From contig NZ_BPFD01000006.1 in assembly GCF_019655335.1 (NCBI RefSeq), positions 38,312 to 102,311 of the forward strand: a stretch of DNA of 64,000 nt. The letters run 5' to 3'. Under the pieces are notes generated by a model. The model saw only the letters and a list, made by a program, of their open reading frames with translations, had not been told where the DNA came from and made no database searches. The stretch is from Shewanella hafniensis (GTDB lineage Bacteria; Pseudomonadota; Gammaproteobacteria; Enterobacterales; Shewanellaceae). The position numbers and the translations under genes were made by a program. The first letter of the stretch is position 1. Each line of letters opens with the position of its first letter. Below, one piece after another: positions 47,582 to 56,936 of the stretch.

Positions 47582-47773
47582 CTATGCGACTTCGTAATAA
47601 TTAGGCTCAAGCTCTAGTTGATTTTGAATGATCTGCACTGCCATTCTGGCGCATTTACCACATTGATCGGCAACACCTAAGCGCTTTTTTACGTCAGCAA
47701 GCGAGCTATCGCCCTGGCTTACTGCGTTTTTAATTTGCGTATCAGTGATCGCATGGCAAAGACAAACGTACAT
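47582..47773 (-). CDS. bfd: Bacterioferritin-associated ferredoxin
   Basis: A 63-aa [2Fe-2S] protein. Ligands Cys4, Cys6, Cys38 and Cys41 fit the CxC...CxxC pattern. It releases iron from bacterioferritin. GGAG lies a few bases before the ATG. A 12-of-19 match to the Fur consensus occurs upstream (47804-47822), in keeping with iron-limited expression. No bfr gene is beside it. Confidence 0.93.
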   Translation of the reverse strand: MYVCLCHAITDTQIKNAVSQGDSSLADVKKRLGVADQCGKCARMAVQIIQNQLELEPNYYEVA

Positions 47774-47803
47774 ATATTAGTCTCCAATCGAATTGCGCTA
47801 ATT

Positions 47804-47822
47804 CTAAATGAAAACGCTTATC
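47804..47822. promoter_or_regulatory. Candidate Fur box upstream of bfd
   Basis: CTAAATGAAAACGCTTATC matches GATAATGATAATCATTATC at 12 of 19 positions, about 30-50 bases before the bfd start. Inferred from position and product. Confidence 0.4.
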
Positions 47823-48034
47823 AAATGCAATCATATTTTTTGGGTGATTTTCATACTTTAACGCTTTTGTTACATGGCGCACGTTTTATCGTCTATGCTA
47901 GGTGTGTTTTAGCACTAAAAAGCTAGGCAGTTTTAGAAGTAGGTTTAGGAATACAGAGTCAGGGTGATGATGCCTCACGGATGGATAACTCATGGATGAA
48001 TAACGAAGAATTAATCAAAGATCCATAAGGTTTC

Positions 48035-48094
48035 ATGAGAACAAATCTACCAGTTACACAGTGAGAATATGATTATCCAGCGGATTGGATTTTA
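48035..48094 (+). other. Detached N-terminus of Aer-like receptor
   Basis: ATG 48035 (AAGG 5 bases upstream) reads MRTNLPVTQ, then TGA at 48062-48064, then in the same frame [15 protein letters not shown] leading straight into the receptor. Aer relatives begin MRxNxPVTQRE, so the TGA replaces an Arg codon (one step from CGA or AGA). The frame is otherwise intact. Confidence 0.85.
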
Positions 48095-49609
48095 TTGTCG
48101 ACCACGGATACTCAAAGTCATATCACTTACGCCAATCAATCTTTCTGTACCGTTGCCGGTTACGACCTCGATGCCATGCTAGGCAAGCCCCACAACATGG
48201 TGCGTCATCCAGATATGCCTCCGCAAGCGTTTGAGGATCTGTGGCGCTGCATCAAAAAAGGCGAGCCTTGGAAAGGAATAGTGAAAAATCGCTGCGCCAA
48301 TGGCGATCACTATTGGGTTGATGCCTATGTCTCCCCCATTTCAGTTAATGGCAAAGTCGTTGAGTTTCAATCTGTACGCACTAAACCCACCCGCGATCAG
48401 GTTAAGCGTGCAGAAATAGCCTATGCAGAGTTGAACAAAAAGGGCAGCGTCAGCGCGTTAAAACGTACCTTGGATATGCCAGTTAAATTGCTGTTACTCG
48501 CATTGGTTGCCATGCTACCTATGCTTTACCTTGCTCTGCAAATTGGCTTAATGGGCTTTATTGCCCTAGCGATAAGTGTCCTAGTATTGCTGGTGGGCGG
48601 TAATCTGGTGCTGAATCGCTATTACGCGATAGTGGCTAAGGCAAAGCATATCTACGATAACCCCTTGATGGCGCATATTTATAGTGGAAGCAGTGATGAT
48701 CTTGGCGCGATTGATTTAGCACTGCAAATGCAGAATTCTGAGCTTAAGTCGATTCTGGGGCGTGCATCGGATTCCTGTTATAACGTGTCAGAACAGGCCA
48801 AAATATCTGCCGCCAAGGGTAAACAAATCCAGAGTACCAGTCAGGCTCAACTGTCTGAAATAGAACAAGTCGCTACGGCGATGCAGGAAATGACCGCTAC
48901 ATTAGGCGATATGTCCTCCAATTGTGCTGATGCAGCCAGTGCCTCGCAAATGGCATCCGCTGAAACCATCAATGGCGATAAAACGGTGTCGAGCACCATT
49001 AGCTCGATTCAAGCTATGGCGGAGCAGCTGCAACAAACATCAAAGGTGATTACTGAGTTAGAAGCCCACAGTAAAGATATTGGCACAGTACTCGATGTGA
49101 TTCAGAGTATTGCGGGGCAGACGAATCTACTGGCATTAAATGCCGCGATTGAAGCGGCTAGAGCGGGTGAGCAAGGGCGTGGCTTTGCTGTCGTTGCTGA
49201 CGAAGTGCGGGCGCTGGCGCAACGTACCCACGATGCTACTAAGGAAATCCAAAGCATGATTAACCTGTTGCAGCAGGGGACCAACAAAGCTGTGGTCAGC
49301 ATGCAGCAAGGAGTGGTTGCCGCTGCCGACTGTATTTCAACAGCGGATCTTGCGGGCGCAGCCTTACGCACAATCCGTGAGGCCATTTCGACCATTACCG
49401 ATATGACGCACCATATTGCCAGCGCGGTTGAAGAGCAATCGAGTGTGGCAAATGAGATGAATCGCAGCGTGGTAAATGTGTCGCAATTTACCCATTCTAG
49501 CCATCAACTCGGCAGTGAAATGGTCGGCTTGAATGATGAAGTGACTCACGAAATGGATTCACACTCGGTATTGGTTGAGCAATTTTTAAAGCGTAGCTTT
49601 AGGATTTAA
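48095..49609 (+). CDS. aer: Aer-type PAS chemoreceptor (start lost to nonsense codon)
   Basis: The open part encodes 504 aa. PAS domain: [64 protein letters not shown], the FAD-PAS pattern of aerotaxis receptors. Two hydrophobic stretches (about 130-172) form the membrane hairpin, followed by a HAMP-like linker and the signalling tip [41 protein letters not shown]. The true gene begins at 48035, but codon 10 is TGA; without readthrough only re-initiation at TTG 48095 (weak TGGA nearby) would make this product, missing the PAS N-cap. Probably an impaired or dead gene in this strain. A terminator follows. Confidence 0.85.
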   Translation: MSTTDTQSHITYANQSFCTVAGYDLDAMLGKPHNMVRHPDMPPQAFEDLWRCIKKGEPWKGIVKNRCANGDHYWVDAYVSPISVNGKVVEFQSVRTKPTRDQVKRAEIAYAELNKKGSVSALKRTLDMPVKLLLLALVAMLPMLYLALQIGLMGFIALAISVLVLLVGGNLVLNRYYAIVAKAKHIYDNPLMAHIYSGSSDDLGAIDLALQMQNSELKSILGRASDSCYNVSEQAKISAAKGKQIQSTSQAQLSEIEQVATAMQEMTATLGDMSSNCADAASASQMASAETINGDKTVSSTISSIQAMAEQLQQTSKVITELEAHSKDIGTVLDVIQSIAGQTNLLALNAAIEAARAGEQGRGFAVVADEVRALAQRTHDATKEIQSMINLLQQGTNKAVVSMQQGVVAAADCISTADLAGAALRTIREAISTITDMTHHIASAVEEQSSVANEMNRSVVNVSQFTHSSHQLGSEMVGLNDEVTHEMDSHSVLVEQFLKRSFRI

Positions 49610-49631
49610 CTGTCTAAAACTTAAGATAAAT

Positions 49632-49656
49632 AAGGCAATAGTCTGACTATTGCCTT
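49632..49656 (+). terminator. Terminator after aer-like gene
   Basis: AAGGCAATAG (49632-49641) pairs with CTATTGCCTT (49647-49656), followed by TGCTTTTTC. Confidence 0.8.
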
Positions 49657-49714
49657 TGCTTTTTCTGATCCCTGACTCAATTTCAATTCTCTAACTTAAT
49701 TCCTGAGCGCTAAC

Positions 49715-50650
49715 TCAATAGCCCTTACTAAAGTCGATTCGATTCTGCAGTGGCTCACCGCTAATGTAGCGGTGATAGTTTTGGCTAAAAATCTCGACGA
49801 TTTGTGCGGGATGGCTTGGCGCAGAAATATGCGGCGTGATGATGGCATTTTCCCGCTCCCAAATGGGATGGCTATTGGGCAAAGGTTCTTGAGTAAAAAC
49901 ATCCAAAACCGCTTGTTGGGCAGGTTTAGCGATAAGCTGGACATTAAGCGCATCGAGATCGAGTGCATCACCGCGGCCAACGTTAAACAGCACTGCATCA
50001 TCTTTTAGCTTGCCTAAGGTATCAGCGTTAAGCAGGCTTTGGGTTGCCGGAGTGCTGGGCAGTAAATTCACCACCACATCGGCTTGCATCAACGTCTGGC
50101 CCAAATTGGCTATCACTTCAATGGCATCAAAACCTTCTACGGCATTACCGCTGCTATTGATACCAGTAACATGCATGCCAAAGTGTTTTGCGGTTTTCGC
50201 TAAATGCTGGGCGATTGACCCTGTGCCAAGCAAGAGCAATCGCATTCCCTGTAAACTTGAGTGGCGGTGCTGGGGTTGAATCAGCCACTGTTTTTGCTGT
50301 TGCTGCTGGCGATAAAAACCATGACCACGGATATGCGCGAGTAAATAACCGAACACAAACTCACTCATCAACGGGCCGAAAATGCCTTTAATATTGGTAA
50401 GTTGATAGTCTTTTCTGCCCCTTGGGCTTATCAGGACATCTATGCCAGCAAAGCTTGATTGTAGCCATTGCAGATTTTTAGCATGGGGCAATAGGGGGGC
50501 GGCGAGTTTCGGTTCGGCTAACCAAATATCTGCATCAATTATGCTCGCTGGATTATCGTCGAGTAACGTTAAATCTGGGAGACTCTGCGCCTCAATCAAG
50601 TCGCGGTACTGTTGATTTGCCTTTGTTAGCAAGAGTAACTTGTGCCCCAT
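49715..50650 (-). CDS. D-2-hydroxyacid dehydrogenase
   Basis: A 311-aa NAD(P)-dependent enzyme. The nucleotide fold reads LLLLGTGSIAQHLAKTAKHFG (the third Gly of the usual motif is Ala). Catalytic residues are recognisable: Arg in NVGRGDALD, Glu in LDVFTQEPLP and His in ITPHISAPS. It resembles the glyoxylate/hydroxypyruvate reductase (GhrA-like) group, but the substrate is not fixed by sequence. GGGAG lies upstream of the ATG at 50650. Confidence 0.88.
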   Translation of the reverse strand: MGHKLLLLTKANQQYRDLIEAQSLPDLTLLDDNPASIIDADIWLAEPKLAAPLLPHAKNLQWLQSSFAGIDVLISPRGRKDYQLTNIKGIFGPLMSEFVFGYLLAHIRGHGFYRQQQQQKQWLIQPQHRHSSLQGMRLLLLGTGSIAQHLAKTAKHFGMHVTGINSSGNAVEGFDAIEVIANLGQTLMQADVVVNLLPSTPATQSLLNADTLGKLKDDAVLFNVGRGDALDLDALNVQLIAKPAQQAVLDVFTQEPLPNSHPIWERENAIITPHISAPSHPAQIVEIFSQNYHRYISGEPLQNRIDFSKGY

Positions 50651-50742
50651 GGCGTCTCCCTTTATGCTTGGTTATTGTTATTTTTCAATACGCTGTCGCG
50701 GTCACTTCGAGGCATTGCGTCGCATCTTTTTAGGTTAAGTCT

Positions 50743-51078
50743 ATGTTTGATCAATTAGTCGCTATTATTGCCCAGTTAGGTAATATGCTTCGCCCTTGGG
50801 CCTTCGATATTGCTACCGCTATGGTGGTATGTCTTATTTTGGTTTTTTCAGCGGATGTAAATCGTATCTTAAGGCGTCATTTGTTGGGGCATTCTTTTGT
50901 GCTGCGGACATTTGTTTTTATTATTGTGAATGCCTTTGGCTATGGCCTATTGATCGTGAAAGCCACGCCTTGGGTGGCAAGACACATAGTGGCTATGCCA
51001 TCCCATTGGATGTTTCTGTTAATTGTGGCCATGTTTATTTTTATCGGTTATTGGGCTCAGCGAAATAGCCAAGCTTAA
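50743..51078 (+). CDS. DUF3392 membrane protein
   Basis: A 111-aa protein with three to four TM segments (about 16-36, 50-70, 85-105). It matches DUF3392: MFDQLVAIIAQLGNMLRPW, MVVCLILVFSADVNRILRRHL, FVFIIVNAFGYGLLIVKATPW and MFIFIGYWAQRNSQ. Function unknown. It converges on the glycerophosphodiesterase gene. Confidence 0.85.
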   Translation: MFDQLVAIIAQLGNMLRPWAFDIATAMVVCLILVFSADVNRILRRHLLGHSFVLRTFVFIIVNAFGYGLLIVKATPWVARHIVAMPSHWMFLLIVAMFIFIGYWAQRNSQA

Positions 51079-51098
51079 TAGCGTTATTATTTTTGTAG

Positions 51099-51821
51099 TT
51101 ACTCAAAGTAGCCAGAGTAATTGGCCATTGCCTTTTGGGTTAAGGCTTGCATGGCGCGATCGGGGTAATTGCTGAACACGCCATCGACGCCTATCTGCTT
51201 AAGCGCATGAATATCATCAATATGATCGACAGTATAAACATAAACCTTGGCACCTCGGTTATGGGCGTCATCTACTAGCGCTTGGCTGATAAAACTCACA
51301 TCTAAATGCAATGAATAGGCATTCAGTTCGCTTACCACGCCAGCCCCATCGAGTGGAATACTGGCAAGCAGCGGCGCGACGAAAGCCTCGGGCAACGCCT
51401 GTTTAAGTTCATGCAGATAGGGGTGGTTAAAGGAGGAAATCAGTAACTGCTCCTTGGTAAACCCAAGCTGACTCATAGCCTTTGGGTATAAGTCGATTAA
51501 CGGCGTGACGGTATTAATGCCTTTTAACTCTATATTGACTATGCAGCGCCCCGCAATCAGCTCAAGTACTTGCCATAGCGTCGGAATGGATTCACCTTTC
51601 ACATTGATGCTTGCTAGATAGTCCTTGCTCACTAAGTGAATGACGCCCGTGCCCGAGCTTTTGTTATCGAGTCGTCTGTCGTGAAACACGACTAACTCAC
51701 CTTCGACATTATGTACATCGAGTTCGACGGCTTGTGCACCCAATTCTAACGCTTTAGCCATGGCGGCTAAGGTATTTTCGGCCTGATAACCGCTGGCGCC
51801 GCGGTGAGCAAAAATAAGCAT
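51099..51821 (-). CDS. Glycerophosphodiester phosphodiesterase
   Basis: A 240-aa cytoplasmic enzyme of the UgpQ type that splits glycerophosphodiesters to glycerol-3-phosphate and an alcohol. TIM-barrel catalytic parts: FAHRGASGYQAENTLAAM (His-Arg), VELDVH (Glu, Asp), VVFHDRRLDNKSSGTG (His) and IVNIELKG (Glu). It starts 14 bases after the mscM stop, so the two are co-transcribed. Confidence 0.93.
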   Translation of the reverse strand: MLIFAHRGASGYQAENTLAAMAKALELGAQAVELDVHNVEGELVVFHDRRLDNKSSGTGVIHLVSKDYLASINVKGESIPTLWQVLELIAGRCIVNIELKGINTVTPLIDLYPKAMSQLGFTKEQLLISSFNHPYLHELKQALPEAFVAPLLASIPLDGAGVVSELNAYSLHLDVSFISQALVDDAHNRGAKVYVYTVDHIDDIHALKQIGVDGVFSNYPDRAMQALTQKAMANYSGYFE

Positions 51822-51835
51822 GGTCTGCGATCCTA

Positions 51836-54800
51836 TTAGCTTCTAATAATGCCTTGTTGCTCGCGATTTTGACCATTCTTAATATGGATTTCCATCTGCG
51901 GGTAGGCGAGTTCGAGATTGTTTTCTTTGAGTTTTTTAGTCACTCGTTTATGTAAATCATGACGCAGTGGCCAGCGTGCCGACATATCTTTCGCATAGGC
52001 GCGCACTTCATAATCTTGGGTATGTTTACCAAAGCCGGCAAACCAGACTTCAGGTTCTGGGCTGGCAAGTGCATCTTCACACTCTTGCACCGCTTGATAC
52101 AGGGTCGCTTCAACTTTGGCAGGGTCTGAATCCCGCGCCACCGATACATAAACAATGACCCGAGTAATAGGATCTGACAAGGACCAGTTGATCAGCTGCT
52201 CTGTGATAAAGGCCTTGTTCGGGATGATAATTTCCTTTCTATCCCAGTCAATAATCGTTGTCGCCCGAATTTGGATTTTACTGACAGTCCCTGTTAAATC
52301 ACGAATTGTCACTGTGTCGCCAATCCGCACGGGTTTCTCAAACAAAATGATCAAACCTGAGATAAAGTTGGCGAAAATTTCTTGCAAACCAAAACCTAAA
52401 CCGAGCGACAGTGCGGCAATCAGCCATTGAAGCTTAGACCATTCCATCCCGAGATTAGAAAAGCCGATTAATAGTCCGAGGAAAACCACCAGATAACGAC
52501 TGACGGTGGTGATCGCAAACCCCGTTCCGGGCGAGAGATCAAGCCTTTGCAGGATCATTAGCTCAAGTAGGCCGGGTAAATTGGTGGCAATCATTAACGA
52601 GAAACCCACCACTATCAGCCCAAACATCAAGGACTTCATGGTAATTGGCAGTTGTTGTTCTAGGCCATTGACGCTGGTATTGGTCGTCCACAGGGTGATG
52701 CCGTCGAGGAAGGAAAATAGCGCCGTGTGGGTTTGAGTCCACAGACCAATCAAGCTGGCTAAGAAGGCCAATAACAACAACGAACGGACTAGACCGAGGG
52801 ATTGGCTCGAAATAGTTTCGAGATCGACCACGGGTTCTTCGTAGGTGTCGAGCCCATCGGTAGAAAGATGATGGGTTTCGCCTTTTTCCCTTTGTGCTAA
52901 GCGCTCTGCACGTTTTGCCTTGGCGCGATCGAAAGCGATACGCCGGCGTTCAATTAACATCCAGCGTTTGATCAACTGGTATAAGAGTAAGAAACCCAGA
53001 CCAAGTACGATCGACAATTGCAGCTGTAGCAACATTTGGAAGGCGGTGAAGTAGTAACCCCTAAAGGCTAATCCGGCACTTAACAGTGGCACAGATATCA
53101 ACAAGGTCCAGAGCATTTTCTGAATGAGTTTTTTGTTTTTACCGTCTTTCTTGGCATCTGAGTTTTTACGGCTCAGGATTAAAATATCTTTGTATAACAA
53201 GAATAAAACGATACAGAAAATAATGAATGCGCCGCGGCCTATGCTATTACGCACCAGTGATGTGTCGAGCACTTCGGTAAAGCCCATCAGACCCAATAAT
53301 GGGCTAGCAATCAGCACAAAGTGTCTGAGCCGTGATTGTCCCGCTTGAATGAGTTTTGAGGGGCGTTTGAAATGGCCCACGAGTACGCCTTTGTCGAGCG
53401 TCAGAATAAAGATAAAGCGATATAAGAGATACACTAAACCAATCGCCAGTATGCCCATACCCACAGCTTGCACAAAGTTGCGATCGGATTGATAAAAAAT
53501 TAATCCCGCCATGATCACAGGGAAAGGTTTTATCAAGGCATAGCAGATACTGCAAACGAGCGCTTTGAGGGTGTAAATAAATTTATCTTGGGTCACATTG
53601 CCCACATAAGTAGTGTAATGATTTAGCAAGCGATTGAATTTAGGAGTGATCAAGTCTTGTACGACTAAACACAGTACCAGCAATATGATCCACCAAGACC
53701 AATAATCGTTTTGTTCATCCCAGGCTTTTCCCAGTTCATCCCACTGTGCTTGTTGCACAAGCCAAACCGTGCTGCGCTCAAGATCCGTAAGCCATAACTT
53801 ACTGATACTGGCAGCATTAGGCACCCAGAATAAATGCTCGTTAAGGGTATTTTTAAGGGTGAGATGTTGCTGGCTCAGTTGTTGATAGTTGACCTTCAAC
53901 TTGCCTAATTCACTCAAGTATTGGTCATAGCTTTGCATCAACTGCGAGATCAAACTTTGCTGCGAGTGCAGTAGTTTAATCTGTTGCTCATTGTATAAGC
54001 CGGGCTGTTCTAACTCTTGCTCATTGAGGGCTTGTTGCTGCTCTAAATGATATCTGTCTAAGCGCGCATCGGCGATCAGGGTTTGCAGTTTTTCGTGGTT
54101 CGGCGGCTTAGGCAGTGATTGCAACATCTGCAAAAAGCGCTCACCAAAGGCGGAGTTCATTTTGACCCAAGTGATCTGTTCTTGGATGTTCGCCAACTGT
54201 TTGGCTTGGGATTGATATTGGGTTTCTGCCTGTTCCTGCTGCTCGACCACATTATTGATCTGTAAGGTTAAGGTTTGCAGTTTTTGGCCATAAATCTGGT
54301 TAGTGTCGGCAATATTGCGGGTAATGGGATCGAGGACTTTGTCCGTGTTGACTAAGTTTTTGGCTAGGGTGGCATCGGTTTGTTGCTGACGTTGTTTATT
54401 GATCGCCTTGTTGATGGTTTCGATCAAGGCTTCTTGCTGCACCAGTTGTTGGCGTACTAGCTGTAATTGCAACTGCGTCAGTTCAATGCGTTTTTGGCTG
54501 CTGGCAAGCTCGGCCTCATTGGTCGCAAGGCTTTGTTCAAAGAAGAGTCGTTGAGTTTGTTGTAACTCACCCGTAGGGGTATCAAGCGGGGCGAGTTCTG
54601 CTTTTTTGTTCTGGGCGACTGTTTGCCTCGCGTTGGCAATCACTGTCGGTAAGTCATTGTGGCGCTGTAATAAATCGTTAACTTGTCGGCCAAGGGTCGA
54701 TTCACTTTCTTTAAGTTCAGACAAGCGAATATAGGCCATCGAAGCCTGCTGGCTGAGGTCTGTGCCTTTTTCCAGTGATAGAGGTTTGTAGGCTTCTTTC

Positions 54801-55054
54801 AGTGCTTGGTTGGTGCGCTTCTTGTGTTGTTCAAAATCGATCTGCGCCTGTTGGAAACTGGTCGCACTGGCGGCGAGTTTCTCTATGTTAATTTTTAGGT
54901 CGTTAATTTGTTCGTCAATGCTGAAATTTTGTTGCTGATCTTGCTTGTTCATGCCAAGACGTTTGTCCAACTGCAAAGGCGAATTGGCAAGTGCGGAAAA
55001 TGTGAAAAAAGCAATAATGAACAATAAAATACGTGGCATATAGGCTAAAGACAT
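51836..55054 (-). CDS. mscM: Large mechanosensitive channel, MscM/MscK type
   Basis: A 1072-aa inner-membrane protein. A signal sequence (MPRILLFIIAFFTFSALA) and a ~440-residue Gln-rich periplasmic coiled coil are followed by roughly ten TM helices. The C-terminal MscS-like pore and beta domain include LSLGLGFGLQEIFANFISGLIILFEKPVRIGDTVTIRDLTG. Position next to psd and rsgA matches E. coli, where mscM (yjeP) lies downstream of psd, so I favour MscM over MscK; here an EamA gene comes between. Releases solutes at high membrane tension. Confidence 0.88.
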   Translation of the reverse strand: MSLAYMPRILLFIIAFFTFSALANSPLQLDKRLGMNKQDQQQNFSIDEQINDLKINIEKLAASATSFQQAQIDFEQHKKRTNQALKEAYKPLSLEKGTDLSQQASMAYIRLSELKESESTLGRQVNDLLQRHNDLPTVIANARQTVAQNKKAELAPLDTPTGELQQTQRLFFEQSLATNEAELASSQKRIELTQLQLQLVRQQLVQQEALIETINKAINKQRQQQTDATLAKNLVNTDKVLDPITRNIADTNQIYGQKLQTLTLQINNVVEQQEQAETQYQSQAKQLANIQEQITWVKMNSAFGERFLQMLQSLPKPPNHEKLQTLIADARLDRYHLEQQQALNEQELEQPGLYNEQQIKLLHSQQSLISQLMQSYDQYLSELGKLKVNYQQLSQQHLTLKNTLNEHLFWVPNAASISKLWLTDLERSTVWLVQQAQWDELGKAWDEQNDYWSWWIILLVLCLVVQDLITPKFNRLLNHYTTYVGNVTQDKFIYTLKALVCSICYALIKPFPVIMAGLIFYQSDRNFVQAVGMGILAIGLVYLLYRFIFILTLDKGVLVGHFKRPSKLIQAGQSRLRHFVLIASPLLGLMGFTEVLDTSLVRNSIGRGAFIIFCIVLFLLYKDILILSRKNSDAKKDGKNKKLIQKMLWTLLISVPLLSAGLAFRGYYFTAFQMLLQLQLSIVLGLGFLLLYQLIKRWMLIERRRIAFDRAKAKRAERLAQREKGETHHLSTDGLDTYEEPVVDLETISSQSLGLVRSLLLLAFLASLIGLWTQTHTALFSFLDGITLWTTNTSVNGLEQQLPITMKSLMFGLIVVGFSLMIATNLPGLLELMILQRLDLSPGTGFAITTVSRYLVVFLGLLIGFSNLGMEWSKLQWLIAALSLGLGFGLQEIFANFISGLIILFEKPVRIGDTVTIRDLTGTVSKIQIRATTIIDWDRKEIIIPNKAFITEQLINWSLSDPITRVIVYVSVARDSDPAKVEATLYQAVQECEDALASPEPEVWFAGFGKHTQDYEVRAYAKDMSARWPLRHDLHKRVTKKLKENNLELAYPQMEIHIKNGQNREQQGIIRS

Positions 55055-55107
55055 TTAGGGGCGAAAGACGCTCCATATTAGCCAAATTGCGTTGAGATTG
55101 GTATGTT

Positions 55108-55989
55108 TCAGGCGTTCTTTTTTCGCCGCTGTGATTGGTGCGATTGATGGGTTTCGAAGATGGCGGTCGCGACTATGATAGTGCCGCCGATTACGGTGTT
55201 GAGATTAAGCTCTTCACCCAAAATAATCAGCGCTAACATGGCGCCATAGAAGGGCTGTAAGCAAGAGACTAGCCCAACCGTTTTGGCGCTGAGTTGCCTC
55301 AGTGCGGAAGTGAATAGCGCATGGGGCGCGGCGGTAAAGGCAACGCCGAGTAAAATAATTAATCCCCACACTTCTAATGAGATACTGCCCAGTTCCGTTT
55401 GGTGCCACGGCATCAAGAACACCACGGCGACCAAGGTTTGATAGAACATGGCATGGGGGCCGCTGTACTGGGAAAAGTAGCGTTTGTGCAATAAGTTACG
55501 GGTGGTGAACAAGATGGCGGACACTATGCCGATGGCAATGCCCAGCGTAGTGTCGTTACCTAAATTGGCTTCAGGGATCAGTAATATCACCCCAATCAGC
55601 ACTAATACACCGCTGATCATATCGTGTAATTTTATCTTATTACCTGTCAGCAACGGCTCGGCAATCACTGTCATCACCGGATAGGTGAAAAACGCAATCA
55701 TGCCAATGGCGACCGACGATAATTGCATGGCCGCAAAATAAGTCACCCAATGCAGGCTGACGATAACCCCAAGCCCGATTGCGACCAGATAATCTTGTTT
55801 GCTTGCCAGCGTTAGCCGTTTACGGCTGAATTTGACTAGCAAACCTAACACAGTGGCGGCGACGATACAGCGTAGGAAGGTGATGTCGAGCGCGCTAAGT
55901 GGGATTAATTTAGAAAACAAAGCTGTGCCGCCAAATAGCAGCACAGCCAGATGCAATTCAATTAATCCCGAAGGTTTAGCAGAACTCAA
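55108..55989 (-). CDS. EamA-family (DMT) transporter
   Basis: A 293-aa protein with ten hydrophobic segments in two EamA repeats (first: LAVLLFGGTALFSKLI; second: LGIAIGIVSAILFTTRNLL). Typical of drug/metabolite exporters; substrate unknown. It starts at TTG 55989, 6 bases after the psd stop, with only a weak ribosome site, so it relies on coupling to psd. It splits psd from mscM, which adjoin each other in enteric bacteria. Confidence 0.82.
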   Translation of the reverse strand: MSSAKPSGLIELHLAVLLFGGTALFSKLIPLSALDITFLRCIVAATVLGLLVKFSRKRLTLASKQDYLVAIGLGVIVSLHWVTYFAAMQLSSVAIGMIAFFTYPVMTVIAEPLLTGNKIKLHDMISGVLVLIGVILLIPEANLGNDTTLGIAIGIVSAILFTTRNLLHKRYFSQYSGPHAMFYQTLVAVVFLMPWHQTELGSISLEVWGLIILLGVAFTAAPHALFTSALRQLSAKTVGLVSCLQPFYGAMLALIILGEELNLNTVIGGTIIVATAIFETHQSHQSQRRKKNA

Positions 55990-55995
55990 GAAAGC

Positions 55996-56874
55996 TTAAC
56001 CCGCTTGCTTAACGTCTTTCAGGTTAGCGAAGGCTTGTCCCATACGTGTTACTGCTTCGGCTTCAACACCTTCAGCAAAGGTCGCGATAGCATCTTTGGC
56101 AAACAACATCACCACAGTACTGCCTAACTTGAAGCGACCCATTTCTTCGCCTTTGTCTAAGGTGATGGCATCTGGGCCTTGGGTTGGATATTCCCAAGTG
56201 AAGACTTGCTTACCTGTCGGCGGCGTGACTGTGCCAGCCCATACGGTTTCAATACTGGCAACAATCGTTGCGCCAACCAATACCATAGCCAGTGGACCTA
56301 ATTCGGTTTCGAAAATCGCCACCACACGTTCGTTACGGGCAAACAGACCGGGTACGTGTCTCGCCGTTAACGGATTCACCGAAAACAGTTCGCCAGGTAC
56401 ATAGGTCATTTTTGATAACGTGCCTTTAATCGGCATGTGGATACGGTGATAATCTTTAGGCGCCAGATAGATAGTCGCAAAATCACCGCCTTCGAAGCGT
56501 TTAGCATCTTCGGCTTGATCGCCAAGCAAAGTTAACGATGAATAGTGATGACCCTTAGCTTGGAAGATGCGACCGTTTTTGATGGGGCCTAACTGACTTA
56601 CCGCACCATCGACGGGATGCACCATGATATCGGCGTCCATATCTAACGGACGAATACCGGGTTTAAGGGCGCGGGTAAAAAAGGCATTAAAGCTTTTATA
56701 GGCTTCAGGCTCACTCTGCGCCGCTTCGCTCATGTCGATTTTATATTGTTTGATAAACCACTTAATGGCGGCAGTGGTTAAGGCGCCAGCTTCGGCTGCA
56801 GCGAGTTTACCCACTAAACGAGATAACAAGTGTTTTGGCAGCATGTACTGCAGCGCTATTTTGACTTTATCCAA
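55996..56874 (-). CDS. psd: Phosphatidylserine decarboxylase
   Basis: A 292-aa proenzyme that makes phosphatidylethanolamine. The self-cleavage site is the Gly-Ser of [13 protein letters not shown] near residue 252, which yields alpha and beta chains and the pyruvoyl group. Other conserved parts: [46 protein letters not shown] and [15 protein letters not shown]. Start: TTG 56874 has AGGA 7 bases upstream and gives [15 protein letters not shown]; the TTG at 56880 sits too close to that site. Downstream of rsgA as in E. coli. Confidence 0.94.
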   Translation of the reverse strand: MDKVKIALQYMLPKHLLSRLVGKLAAAEAGALTTAAIKWFIKQYKIDMSEAAQSEPEAYKSFNAFFTRALKPGIRPLDMDADIMVHPVDGAVSQLGPIKNGRIFQAKGHHYSSLTLLGDQAEDAKRFEGGDFATIYLAPKDYHRIHMPIKGTLSKMTYVPGELFSVNPLTARHVPGLFARNERVVAIFETELGPLAMVLVGATIVASIETVWAGTVTPPTGKQVFTWEYPTQGPDAITLDKGEEMGRFKLGSTVVMLFAKDAIATFAEGVEAEAVTRMGQAFANLKDVKQAG

Positions 56875-56936
56875 TTTCAATTCCTTTTCTTACTGCTCAA
56901 TCTTTGCTGAGACTGTTGTTATTTATCAATAAGTCA

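Noticed and set aside
48062..48064. TGA in the Aer-like gene as selenocysteine
   Set aside because: Relatives have Arg, not Cys, at this position, and I see no SECIS-like hairpin just after the TGA.
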